From NCBI GenBank assembly GCA_004356015.1, contig SMYD01000013.1, forward strand, positions 1-42,411: a stretch of DNA of 42,411 nt. Reading direction: 5' to 3'. This DNA comes from Acidobacteriota bacterium. GTDB taxonomy: Bacteria > Acidobacteriota > Polarisedimenticolia > SMYD01. Below are positions 8,594-15,600 of the stretch, piece by piece. The stretch's first letter is position 1, and each line of letters begins with the position of its first letter. The notes under the pieces were generated by a model. It did no database searches and was not told where the DNA came from. It was given only the letters and a program-made list of their open reading frames with translations. A program made the position numbers and the translations under genes.

Positions 8594-10623
8594 GGGGAAG
8601 CCTCCGTTTCAAGCCGTGTGCTGCCGAACATGCGCTGAGGCGTGGCTACCAGGGACGCCAGGTCCAGCACCAGTGCGGCCCGGCCACCACCCATCTCCGT
8701 GGCACCTGAGAGTCCCGGCAGGCCATCAAGTAATGAGCCCACCGGTTTGATCACCACCTCATGCTGACCCAGGAGTTCATCCACTCCCATGGCCAGTCGT
8801 CCCCCTCCGACCCGCGCGACCACGATGAACCCGGGTTTGTCATGTTCCCCCATGGGTATGTGCAGAAGCTCACGCAGGTCCGCATAGGGCATGGTTTCGC
8901 CGCGGAGACGCAGGACAGGGCTCTGGGCCACCGTCTCCACACGCTCCTGCTGGTAGCGCAAAGTTTCCGAAATTCCGGACACGGGAATGGCAAAATCCAT
9001 CTCCCCCGAGCGCACGACCATGCAAGGCATGATGGCCAGAGTGATAGGGAGAATAATCTCGACGGTGGTACCGGCGCCTGACTCGCTGAACAGATGCACT
9101 TCGCCACCAAGCTTCTGGAGCTCACTCTTCACCACATCCAGACCGACTCCACGACCGGAAACTTCCCCCACCTGTCCCACCGAACTGAATCCCGCCTGGA
9201 AGACCAACTGCCTGGCGACATCCAGGTTGCATTCGGCGTGCTCCTCGAGCAATCCCCTCCGCACAGCCGCCTGGCGCACAGCCTCCAGATCCAGGCCTCG
9301 CCCGTCATCACTCAGGCTCAGGACGACTTCGTTCCCCCTCTGGACCGCCTTCAAGAGCAGCCGCCCGGTGGGCTCTTTCCCCGCCTGCTCGCGTTCCCGA
9401 GGCGATTCGATCCCGTGGTGAATCGCGTTCCGCACCAGATGGATCAAGGGACTCTGCAGGTGATCCATCATCATCTTGTCCAGCTCGGTGCCCGAGCCTT
9501 CTGTTTCCAGCGTCACGTTCTTGCCCGAGGCACGCGCGAGCTTTCTCACCAGGCGCTTGAGCCTGCCCACAATGCGCGCCACCGGCACCATGCGGGCGCC
9601 GATGACCGAGCACTGCAGATCTTGAAGTTTCTTATCCAGTTCGCCGGATGCCCGATGCAACTCCTGGCCCAGAGAGTGCGTCCCCTCCCCTTCCATGAGT
9701 TCACGGGAGACACCATCCATGCGATGGCGAAACAGGAGGAGTTCACCCACAACATCCATGATCCGGTCCAGGCGCTCCAGGGGAACACGGACGCTGGCCC
9801 GGTCCAGAGATTCGGTAAAGACATGGTCCTCGTCCCCCGTTTCAGCGGGAGTCTCTTCATGGTGGACCGATGTTCCCTCAGCCGGTGATTCATGGACGGT
9901 CACAACCTCGAGACTTGTGTCTTGCGGGAGGCGCACCTCGATGTCGCCTGCAGGGGACCCACTCGCGTAAAGGAGACGAAAGGAAATTCGCGCCTCGGCG
10001 TCATTGGCCGCATAGGACGGCAGGGTACTGATGACCTCCCCACAGTCATTGAGTTGATCAGCCAGGCGCCGCAAATCTGTATCGAAGGTCTCCAGGGGCA
10101 GAGTGACACTCACGAGCCATAACTTGTGCCCGGCGTGAATGTTCGCTTCCAGGCGATGTTCTTCGTAGCGGGTGAGGGAGCGCAGAATATCCTCAGGCAG
10201 AGAGGTGCTGCTGCCAGCGGTGGCCGACTCCTTCTCCTGCCCAACAGCCAGCCTTTTCAGCAGGCCGGCTGACGCCGCCTCAGCATCCTTTCCCGCGGCC
10301 ACCATGGACTCCATGCGTTCATGGGATTCAAACAGGATGTCCAGAGCCGACTCATCCAGGGAGTGCCGACCCATGCGCAGGCCGTCAAGAAAGTCTTCCA
10401 GAACATGGGCCAGCCGGCCAAGGTGATCATGGCCGAAAAGACCGGACAGCCCTTTGAGAGAATGCACGTGGCGAAAAGCAGCGTTGATTCCCTGGGGACG
10501 CACTCTTCCCTGGCGCCTCTCCTTGTCCAGATTCTGCAATTCACGGCCCAGTTCCTCCAGCAGGTCTTCCGCCTCGCTGACGAACTCGCAGCCGTCGGCC
10601 CTCGTATCCTCGCGCCCGGTCAC
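8590..10623 (-). CDS. cheA: Chemotaxis histidine kinase CheA
   Basis: The 677-residue protein has the CheA layout: an N-terminal HPt domain with the phosphorylated His54 in 'HSLKG', a linker, a dimerisation helix pair ('LDRIMDVVGELLLFRHRM'), a histidine-kinase ATPase domain and a C-terminal CheW-like domain. The ATPase shows the N box ('HLVRNAIHHGIE'), the G1 box ('DDGRGLD') and the G2 box ('GRGVGLDVVK'). No receiver is fused at the C-terminus. The GTG start at 10623 is chosen because it follows the cheY stop by one base and has GGAGG six bases upstream; a longer reading would overlap cheY. All catalytic motifs are intact, so it should phosphorylate CheY, CheB and perhaps the second CheY-like protein. 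Confidence 0.95.
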   Translation of the reverse strand: MTGREDTRADGCEFVSEAEDLLEELGRELQNLDKERRQGRVRPQGINAAFRHVHSLKGLSGLFGHDHLGRLAHVLEDFLDGLRMGRHSLDESALDILFESHERMESMVAAGKDAEAASAGLLKRLAVGQEKESATAGSSTSLPEDILRSLTRYEEHRLEANIHAGHKLWLVSVTLPLETFDTDLRRLADQLNDCGEVISTLPSYAANDAEARISFRLLYASGSPAGDIEVRLPQDTSLEVVTVHESPAEGTSVHHEETPAETGDEDHVFTESLDRASVRVPLERLDRIMDVVGELLLFRHRMDGVSRELMEGEGTHSLGQELHRASGELDKKLQDLQCSVIGARMVPVARIVGRLKRLVRKLARASGKNVTLETEGSGTELDKMMMDHLQSPLIHLVRNAIHHGIESPREREQAGKEPTGRLLLKAVQRGNEVVLSLSDDGRGLDLEAVRQAAVRRGLLEEHAECNLDVARQLVFQAGFSSVGQVGEVSGRGVGLDVVKSELQKLGGEVHLFSESGAGTTVEIILPITLAIMPCMVVRSGEMDFAIPVSGISETLRYQQERVETVAQSPVLRLRGETMPYADLRELLHIPMGEHDKPGFIVVARVGGGRLAMGVDELLGQHEVVIKPVGSLLDGLPGLSGATEMGGGRAALVLDLASLVATPQRMFGSTRLETEASP

Positions 10624-10624
10624 A

Positions 10625-10996
10625 TCAATCCTCCGCGGGCACCAGCGAGCGCAAGACATCTTCCAGTTCTTCGGGCTGGAACGGCTTGGTCATGTAGGCG
10701 GCAGCACCGGCCGCCAATCCCCTGTCGCGATCCTCCTGGGCCATCTGGGTGGAAATGATGATGACGGGAATTGCACGATACCCCGGGTGAGCCTTGAGGT
10801 AACGCAACAGTTCGAAGCCGTTGATATCCGGCATGTTGATATCGGCGATGATGGCGTCGAAGGCCTGTCCGGGCAGAACTCTGAGAGCTTCAAATCCTGT
10901 ACTCGATTCTGTAACCTCCGCTCCGAAGGCTTTTTCCACGGTCCCGCAGATGAAGGCCCGGGTGGAAGGTGAGTCATCCACAACCAGGATTTTCAT
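10625..10996 (-). CDS. cheY: CheY-type response regulator (first gene of che operon)
   Basis: This 123-residue receiver has all functional residues: the acidic pair in 'VVDDSPS', the phosphoacceptor Asp in 'IIADINMPDINGFE', a Ser/Thr in 'IISTQMA' and Lys in 'YMTKPF'. It has no output domain. The start at 10996 is set by the strong GGAGGAGGG ribosome site directly upstream; earlier in-frame starts read through the leader. It is the first gene after a well-formed promoter at 11045-11073, with a leader of about 40 bases. It is the presumed main phosphoacceptor of the neighbouring CheA. Confidence 0.9.
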   Translation of the reverse strand: MKILVVDDSPSTRAFICGTVEKAFGAEVTESSTGFEALRVLPGQAFDAIIADINMPDINGFELLRYLKAHPGYRAIPVIIISTQMAQEDRDRGLAAGAAAYMTKPFQPEELEDVLRSLVPAED

Positions 10997-11044
10997 GCTC
11001 CCTCCTCCCGGGCACACAGCGGCCCGATGGCGCACGCGAAGCGG

Positions 11045-11073
11045 AATATAGGTTCCGGGAAGGCACCCTTCAA
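11045..11073 (-). promoter_or_regulatory. Promoter of the cheY-cheA-cheW operon
   Basis: On the minus strand TTGAAG (11073-11068) and TATATT (11050-11045) are separated by exactly 17 bases, a good housekeeping-sigma match. It lies in the 95-base gap between the receiver-GAF gene and cheY and would give a leader of about 40 bases ending in a strong ribosome site. No second operator-like repeat was seen. Confidence 0.7.
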
Positions 11074-11091
11074 ACCGACCCTGAGGCGGGT

Positions 11092-12087
11092 TCAGGAGCG
11101 CAGAGCCAGGAGGCCGGACAGAGCCATTCGGGCCGCTCCTGCAAGGGCGATCAGGGGCCGGAGATCGGGCAAGGAACCGCCCTTGGGACCAGAATCCGCA
11201 TAAATGACCGCGATGATGCCGTCAGGCCCGAGGAGGGGAAAAGCAACGGCGTCCCCTTGCGGGGGATCTCCCAGACCGGGTGGCAGCGCCTTCTCAGGTG
11301 GACAGGTCGCACGTTGCAGGCGCGCCGACCAGAAGGCGCGCGACGGCAGGTTGTCTCTGTCCAGCGGGATGTTCTCCTCGTCTCCCACCACATCCGTGCC
11401 GAATCGCCCGAGAACCGTGAGGTGATCCCCGTCAACCTCCATGAGCATGCCGCGGGCGGCCAGGTCGGCCGCCACCCGCATGACCAGGAGCAGAATCGCC
11501 ACGCGATCGCGGGCATGGCAGAGTTCTTCCAGAGCACCCAGCAGCACACTGTCCGCCTGGAGTGGTGCCTGCTGGCTGTTCCGGCCCGAACTGTCCTGCT
11601 CTGCCGCCGGAAGGGGGGCCCCTTCTCCAGGGTCACCAGCCTCATCCTCTCCAGCCACCTGCCGGGCAAAGGCACTGAGGGCATTATCCAGGTGTTCAGG
11701 CTGAATGCGGCGCAAATCGGGCTTGCGGATCACCCGGGTGGCTCCCAGGCTGCGGGCGGCTTGTTCCAGCCAGAGGGCGTCGCTGTTCATGACCGCAACA
11801 ATGGACCGGGTTCCTGCCGGTCGCAATCGTCGCAGAAGATCCAGGCCACCCAGATGACCATTGCCCTCACCAGGCTGAATGAGATCCACGACCAGTGACG
11901 GTCTGCGCCCTTCCTCTTCCAGACGCCGGAACGCAGCCTCAGCCGCCGGCAGGTCGTCACAGCAGATCACGGCGTGGCCACGCTTCTCCAGCCCTCCGGC
12001 CATGGCACGTCGATAAAGCCCCTCGTCATCGACAATGACAACCGGGGTCTGGGCTGGGTAAAGTATCGGTTCCACCGCGCGCTCCAC
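11092..12087 (-). CDS. Response regulator with C-terminal GAF-like domain
   Basis: The 331-residue protein has an N-terminal receiver (about 15-130) with the acidic pair in 'VIVDDEG', phosphoacceptor Asp in 'LVVDLIQPG' and Lys in 'VIRKPDL', so it may be phosphorylated. A low-complexity linker (about 145-175) leads to a C-terminal domain (about 180-330) resembling a GAF fold ('FPLLGPDGIIAVIYAD'). No DNA-binding or enzymatic output is seen. The GTG start has no clear ribosome site; a TATATG stretch lies a few bases upstream, and the true start could be a few codons further in. It lies between nusB and the che promoter, so it may be transcribed either from upstream or on its own. Confidence 0.75.
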   Translation of the reverse strand: MERAVEPILYPAQTPVVIVDDEGLYRRAMAGGLEKRGHAVICCDDLPAAEAAFRRLEEEGRRPSLVVDLIQPGEGNGHLGGLDLLRRLRPAGTRSIVAVMNSDALWLEQAARSLGATRVIRKPDLRRIQPEHLDNALSAFARQVAGEDEAGDPGEGAPLPAAEQDSSGRNSQQAPLQADSVLLGALEELCHARDRVAILLLVMRVAADLAARGMLMEVDGDHLTVLGRFGTDVVGDEENIPLDRDNLPSRAFWSARLQRATCPPEKALPPGLGDPPQGDAVAFPLLGPDGIIAVIYADSGPKGGSLPDLRPLIALAGAARMALSGLLALRS

Positions 12088-12116
12088 ACCATATAAGACC
12101 GGTGCTGAGCAAGAAT

Positions 12117-12539
12117 CTAGGGCCGCGACGGCGCGTTTTCAACATCCCGGCGCACGGCATCAAGGACACCGTTGATGAACGGAGCCGACTCGGGAGCACC
12201 ATACTTGCGGACCACTTCGATGGCTTCATCGATGATCACTGCCGGTGGTGTCTGCTCATGGAACAGAAGTTCGAAGATGGCCATGCGCAGAACATTCCGA
12301 TCCACGACGGCCATGCGCTCCAGGCGCCAGTTCTCGGTGGCGCCGGCGATGCGCTGATCGATGATCTGAAGATTTTCCAGGGTCCCGAAAGCGAGAGCCT
12401 CGGCAAACTCTTCGGCCGCCCGGGCATGGCGCTGGGATGACCAGAAGCGGCGAACAACCTCGGCAGCCGGATCCCGAGTCATCTCCACCTGGAAGAGGAG
12501 CTGCAGCGCCAGCTCCCGGCCCTGGCGCCTGAGTCCCAT
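12117..12539 (-). CDS. nusB: Transcription antitermination factor NusB
   Basis: The 140-residue all-helical protein matches NusB, which binds boxA RNA with NusE (S10) in rRNA antitermination. Recognisable segments are the N-terminal 'GRELALQLLFQVEM', the central 'ERMAVVDRNVLRMAIFELLF' and the C-terminal 'IIDEAIEVVRKYG' followed by 'PFINGVLDAV'. The ATG overlaps the ribH stop by one base (TGATG). The ribH-nusB order is a common conserved pair. Confidence 0.95.
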   Translation of the reverse strand: MGLRRQGRELALQLLFQVEMTRDPAAEVVRRFWSSQRHARAAEEFAEALAFGTLENLQIIDQRIAGATENWRLERMAVVDRNVLRMAIFELLFHEQTPPAVIIDEAIEVVRKYGAPESAPFINGVLDAVRRDVENAPSRP

Positions 12540-13042
12540 CAGCCGCGGCCCGCAGCAGAGGAGCCATTGCCGGCAGCGATCTCGGTACTCAGCCGGGCCA
12601 TCTCGATAGCTGCCAGCGCTGCATCCCAGCCGCGATTACCCGCCTTGCCGCCACAGCGCTCCAGCGCCTGTTCCTGGTTTTCGGCGGTCACGACGCCATA
12701 GGTCACCGGGCAGCCACCGCGGCGGGCGCAATCGCCAAGTCCCCGGGCCGCCTCGGCAGCCACCTGCTCATAGTGTGAGGTGGCGCCGCGGATGAGAACA
12801 CCCAGAGCGATCACCGCATGGAATCCGCCCCTGGCCTGCAAGCCCGCAACCGCAGTGGGTAACTCGAAGCACCCCGGCACCCTCACCACCATCAGATCAT
12901 TGTCCAGAGCACCATGCCGCTGGAGACAGTCCAGGGCCGCGCTCAGAAGCCGCCGGCCGAAGATCTCGTTGAAGCGCGGCAAGACCAGGGCGAACCGCAG
13001 CCCTGCGGCGTCCAGCGAACCTTCCAGCGTCTTGACTCCCAT
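12539..13042 (-). CDS. ribH: 6,7-dimethyl-8-ribityllumazine synthase
   Basis: The 167-residue protein is lumazine synthase, which makes the direct precursor of riboflavin from a ribityl-pyrimidine and dihydroxybutanone phosphate. Conserved parts are 'FALVLPRFNE', 'VPGCFELPTAV', 'GVLIRGATSHYEQV' with the catalytic His, and 'KAGNRGWDAALAAIEM'. The start at 13042 is set by GGGGAGG seven bases upstream; a longer reading of the same frame runs into the upstream membrane gene and lacks family similarity. A perfect 9-bp hairpin lies just ahead of the ribosome site. Other riboflavin genes are not in the window. Confidence 0.95.
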   Translation of the reverse strand: MGVKTLEGSLDAAGLRFALVLPRFNEIFGRRLLSAALDCLQRHGALDNDLMVVRVPGCFELPTAVAGLQARGGFHAVIALGVLIRGATSHYEQVAAEAARGLGDCARRGGCPVTYGVVTAENQEQALERCGGKAGNRGWDAALAAIEMARLSTEIAAGNGSSAAGRG

Positions 13043-13054
13043 GACATCCTCCCC

Positions 13055-13077
13055 GGCGGCGAGCGCTCCTCGCCGCC
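13055..13077 (-). promoter_or_regulatory. Perfect 9-bp hairpin directly upstream of the ribH ribosome site
   Basis: GGCGGCGAG and its exact complement CTCGCCGCC flank a five-base loop in the 44-base gap before ribH. No T-run follows, so it is not a typical intrinsic terminator. The stem ends two bases before the GGGGAGG ribosome site, so it could affect ribH translation or mRNA processing. It is far too short to be an FMN riboswitch. Confidence 0.5.
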
Positions 13078-13086
13078 CCGGTCCGC

Positions 13087-13806
13087 TCATCCCGTCAGGC
13101 GGACCAGCCATTGGCGCCACGACGGCGCCAGCATGGCCTTGACGACCGCATCCAGCACCAACCCGGCGAGAACCAGAAACAGCCAGCGACCCCGCCCGGT
13201 CCCGGGGACCCGATTGCTGCCACTGATGCGACGCAGGAGCGGCTCCGCCAGCACCACCCCCAGCACCACAAATGACGCCACGCGCACCAGGGACCACGGG
13301 TGCCAGGCCATAACTCCGGCCAGGAGATCCCCGTCGGCAGCCTGGATCACCCTGGCAACATAATAGGCCATGTAGTTGAGAAGAACAGTCCCGAAGTAGA
13401 TGGAGGCCAGGCTGGCAGTGGCCAGAGACAGGACGGTGAAGAGAACCAGGTGCACGGCATGCTCCACGAGAAACTCCGCCGGGCGGGATTCACGGCCCTC
13501 GCCGGTGCGCAGCCAGTGGAACATCTCATCGGCATAGACCTCCCCGCGCAGAACGGTTGCCGCAGCCTGTTCCGGTGCCCAGAATGACAACATCACGGAA
13601 GTGGGTGCCAGCGTGGCCGCCCAGACAAGCATGGTACAAACCGCACGACCTCTCTGCCCGGCCAGCAGCCGCCGGATCATGAGGGGGTAGGCCGGTGCCA
13701 TGCAGAACAGGGGGAAGAGCAACATGTTGCCGGTGGCGAAGCCAGCCGCAGCCGCCACCATGGTGGACGGAACAAGCCATGCAGTGTGCAGGCGGCCGAT
13801 GTTCAT
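13087..13806 (-). CDS. Polytopic membrane protein of unknown function
   Basis: I do not recognise this 239-residue protein. It has five or six hydrophobic segments: about 8-45 (probably two), 57-78, 115-150 (probably two), 172-192 and 205-225. Basic residues between and after them fit an inner-membrane protein. No catalytic motif, signal peptide or cysteine cluster is seen. The ATG overlaps the stop of the pfkB gene (ATGA), so it is translated as part of the mtnP-pfkB run. A transport or membrane-shaping role is possible but not supported by any motif. Confidence 0.7.
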   Translation of the reverse strand: MNIGRLHTAWLVPSTMVAAAAGFATGNMLLFPLFCMAPAYPLMIRRLLAGQRGRAVCTMLVWAATLAPTSVMLSFWAPEQAAATVLRGEVYADEMFHWLRTGEGRESRPAEFLVEHAVHLVLFTVLSLATASLASIYFGTVLLNYMAYYVARVIQAADGDLLAGVMAWHPWSLVRVASFVVLGVVLAEPLLRRISGSNRVPGTGRGRWLFLVLAGLVLDAVVKAMLAPSWRQWLVRLTG

Positions 13807-14723
13807 CCCCGGGCGCTCAGAGGCTCGAACCGGGTCAAGTCCTGGAACTGGCGGAAGCGTTGCTCCACTTCCTCCCTGGTCAGACGCCAGAGCCGGTCCA
13901 TGCTGAAATCCTCCACGTTGAAGGAGGCCATGACCGAGCCGCAGATCATGGCCTGCCGCATGGTCGCGGCATCGGTGTCTCCAGCCTTGGCCAGGTAACC
14001 CATCATGCCACCGGCAAAACTGTCACCGGCACCGGTAGGATCCAGAACACTCTCCACTGGGAACGCCGGGGCCGCGAAGGTATCGTTGGCCGCGAAAAGA
14101 GCGACTCCATATTCTCCCCGCTTCACAATGACCGATTCGGGTCCCATCTCACGAATGACCCGTGCCGCCCTGAGCAGGGAACTCTCCCGGGCCAGCATGC
14201 GGGCCTCGGCATCATTGATGACCAGGAGATCCACATCTTTCAACGTGCGCACCAGATCGTCACGCTTCCCGTCAATCCAGAAGTTCATGGTGTCCGCCGC
14301 CGTCAGCTTCGCCCCGGGAACCTGCCGGCGGACCTTGGCCTGGAGAACCGGATCGATGTTGGCCAGAAAGAGAAGATCCGCCTGGCGATAGACATCCGGC
14401 AGAACCGGGTCGAAACCCTCCAGGACGTTGAGCTGGGTCTCCAGGGTGTGGGCCTCGTTCAGATCCTGCCGGTACTCCCCTTTCCAGCGAAAGGTCCTTC
14501 CCGGGACGCGGAGAATGCCGGAGGTGTCGATGTCACGCCTGGAAAGATCCTCGAGATACTGCTCTGGAAAATCCTCACCGACCACCGCGAGCATGCGCAC
14601 GGGCGTGAAGAACGATGCCGCCACGGCAAAATATGTTGCGGATCCGCCAAGGGCCTCCTCACGGGCACCTGCGGGAGTTTTAACCGAGTCCAGGGCGACG
14701 GTACCTATGACAACGAGGGACAT
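13803..14723 (-). CDS. PfkB-family carbohydrate or nucleoside kinase
   Basis: The 306-residue protein belongs to the PfkB/ribokinase family. It has the N-terminal 'GGSATYFAVAASFF' substrate-side motif and the C-terminal 'DPTGAGDSFAGG' motif, whose last Asp is the catalytic base and whose GAGD forms the anion hole. The substrate cannot be read from sequence. The gene starts ten bases after mtnP with AAGGAGC upstream, and the tight pairing hints at a substrate linked to nucleoside or methylthioribose salvage. That is inference only, and ribose, fructose-phosphate or nucleosides remain possible. A longer N-terminus starting at 14759 would overlap mtnP and is not favoured. Confidence 0.85.
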   Translation of the reverse strand: MSLVVIGTVALDSVKTPAGAREEALGGSATYFAVAASFFTPVRMLAVVGEDFPEQYLEDLSRRDIDTSGILRVPGRTFRWKGEYRQDLNEAHTLETQLNVLEGFDPVLPDVYRQADLLFLANIDPVLQAKVRRQVPGAKLTAADTMNFWIDGKRDDLVRTLKDVDLLVINDAEARMLARESSLLRAARVIREMGPESVIVKRGEYGVALFAANDTFAAPAFPVESVLDPTGAGDSFAGGMMGYLAKAGDTDAATMRQAMICGSVMASFNVEDFSMDRLWRLTREEVEQRFRQFQDLTRFEPLSARG

Positions 14724-14733
14724 GCCTGCTCCT

Positions 14734-15600
14734 TCATGCGCCGGGAAGACGATGGGCAAGGATGGGCGCCAGTTTCTCGCGTGTGGCGCGAGGGATCGCC
14801 GCCGGGGCGGTCAGGATGGCATGAACCAGGGCTTCGCCGCAATTGCAGGTTCGCTCGCGAGGGAGGGCACCCACAATCCCCTTCAGGATCATGGCCGCAT
14901 GGGCGGCATTGTGCCGCAGGTTGTCAAGAATCTCCCGCACATCCACGGCCTGACCCTCTCGCCAGCAATCATAATCGGTGACCAGGGCGAGAGTGAGATA
15001 ACACAGTTCGGCTTCCCTGGCCAGACGGGCTTCCTGAAGATTGGTCATGCCGATGACAGCAACATCCCATGCCCGATAGAGAACTGATTCTGCCCGGGTG
15101 GAAAACTGGGGCCCTTCCATGCAGAGGTACACGCCTCCCTTGTGCAGCAGCACCGGTACCCTGGCCGCCGCGGCCACCGCTGTTTCCGAAAGTTGCGGGC
15201 AGAAAGGGTCTGCCATGGAGACGTGGGCTACCACACCATCACTGAAAAATGTATCGGGACGGTGGCGCGTGCGATCGATGAACTGATCCGGCAGAACTAT
15301 GTCCCGGGGCGCGATTCCCTCCCGCATGGAGCCTACCGCTGATGCGGAAAGGAGACGCCGAACCCCCAATTTCTTGAAGCCGAAGATATTGGCGCGATAG
15401 TTGATGCAGGTGGGTGAAAGATTATGGTCGACACCATGCCGCGGCAGGAAGGCCACACTTCGACCGCTCAGACGCCCCACCCGGTAGGGCGCCGAGGGCT
15501 CCCCGAAGGGTGTCTCCACCCTCACATCCTGCCCATCTTCAACCCCCGCCAGCTCGTACAACCCGCTGCCGCCGATGATCCCGAACTCGATGGCGTTCAT
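14734..15600 (-). CDS. mtnP: S-methyl-5'-thioadenosine phosphorylase (or related purine phosphorylase)
   Basis: The 288-residue protein matches the MTAP branch of the PNP/UDP phosphorylase family. It has the N-terminal 'GIIGGSGLY', 'PRHGVDHNLSPTCINYRANI', 'ASAVGSMREGIAPRDIVLPD', the substrate motif 'MEGPQFSTRAES' and 'VIGMTNLQEARLAREAE'. The enzyme phosphorolyses methylthioadenosine, a by-product of polyamine and quorum-signal synthesis, to adenine and methylthioribose 1-phosphate. Some members prefer inosine or guanosine, so the exact substrate needs testing. The ATG overlaps the stop of the Spata20-like gene (ATGA). Confidence 0.9.
   Translation of the reverse strand: MNAIEFGIIGGSGLYELAGVEDGQDVRVETPFGEPSAPYRVGRLSGRSVAFLPRHGVDHNLSPTCINYRANIFGFKKLGVRRLLSASAVGSMREGIAPRDIVLPDQFIDRTRHRPDTFFSDGVVAHVSMADPFCPQLSETAVAAAARVPVLLHKGGVYLCMEGPQFSTRAESVLYRAWDVAVIGMTNLQEARLAREAELCYLTLALVTDYDCWREGQAVDVREILDNLRHNAAHAAMILKGIVGALPRERTCNCGEALVHAILTAPAAIPRATREKLAPILAHRLPGA

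Noticed and set aside
12088-12116. Promoter with TATATG before the receiver-GAF gene
   Set aside because: The box matches poorly, has no -35 partner at a usual spacing and lies too close to the GTG; noted only as weak in the gene entry.
13043-13086. FMN riboswitch upstream of ribH
   Set aside because: The gap is only 44 bases and contains one simple hairpin, far too short for the known FMN aptamer.
13043-13297. Longer N-terminus for ribH reaching into the upstream membrane gene
   Set aside because: It overlaps the membrane-protein gene and is not lumazine-synthase-like; the ribosome site supports the start at 13042.
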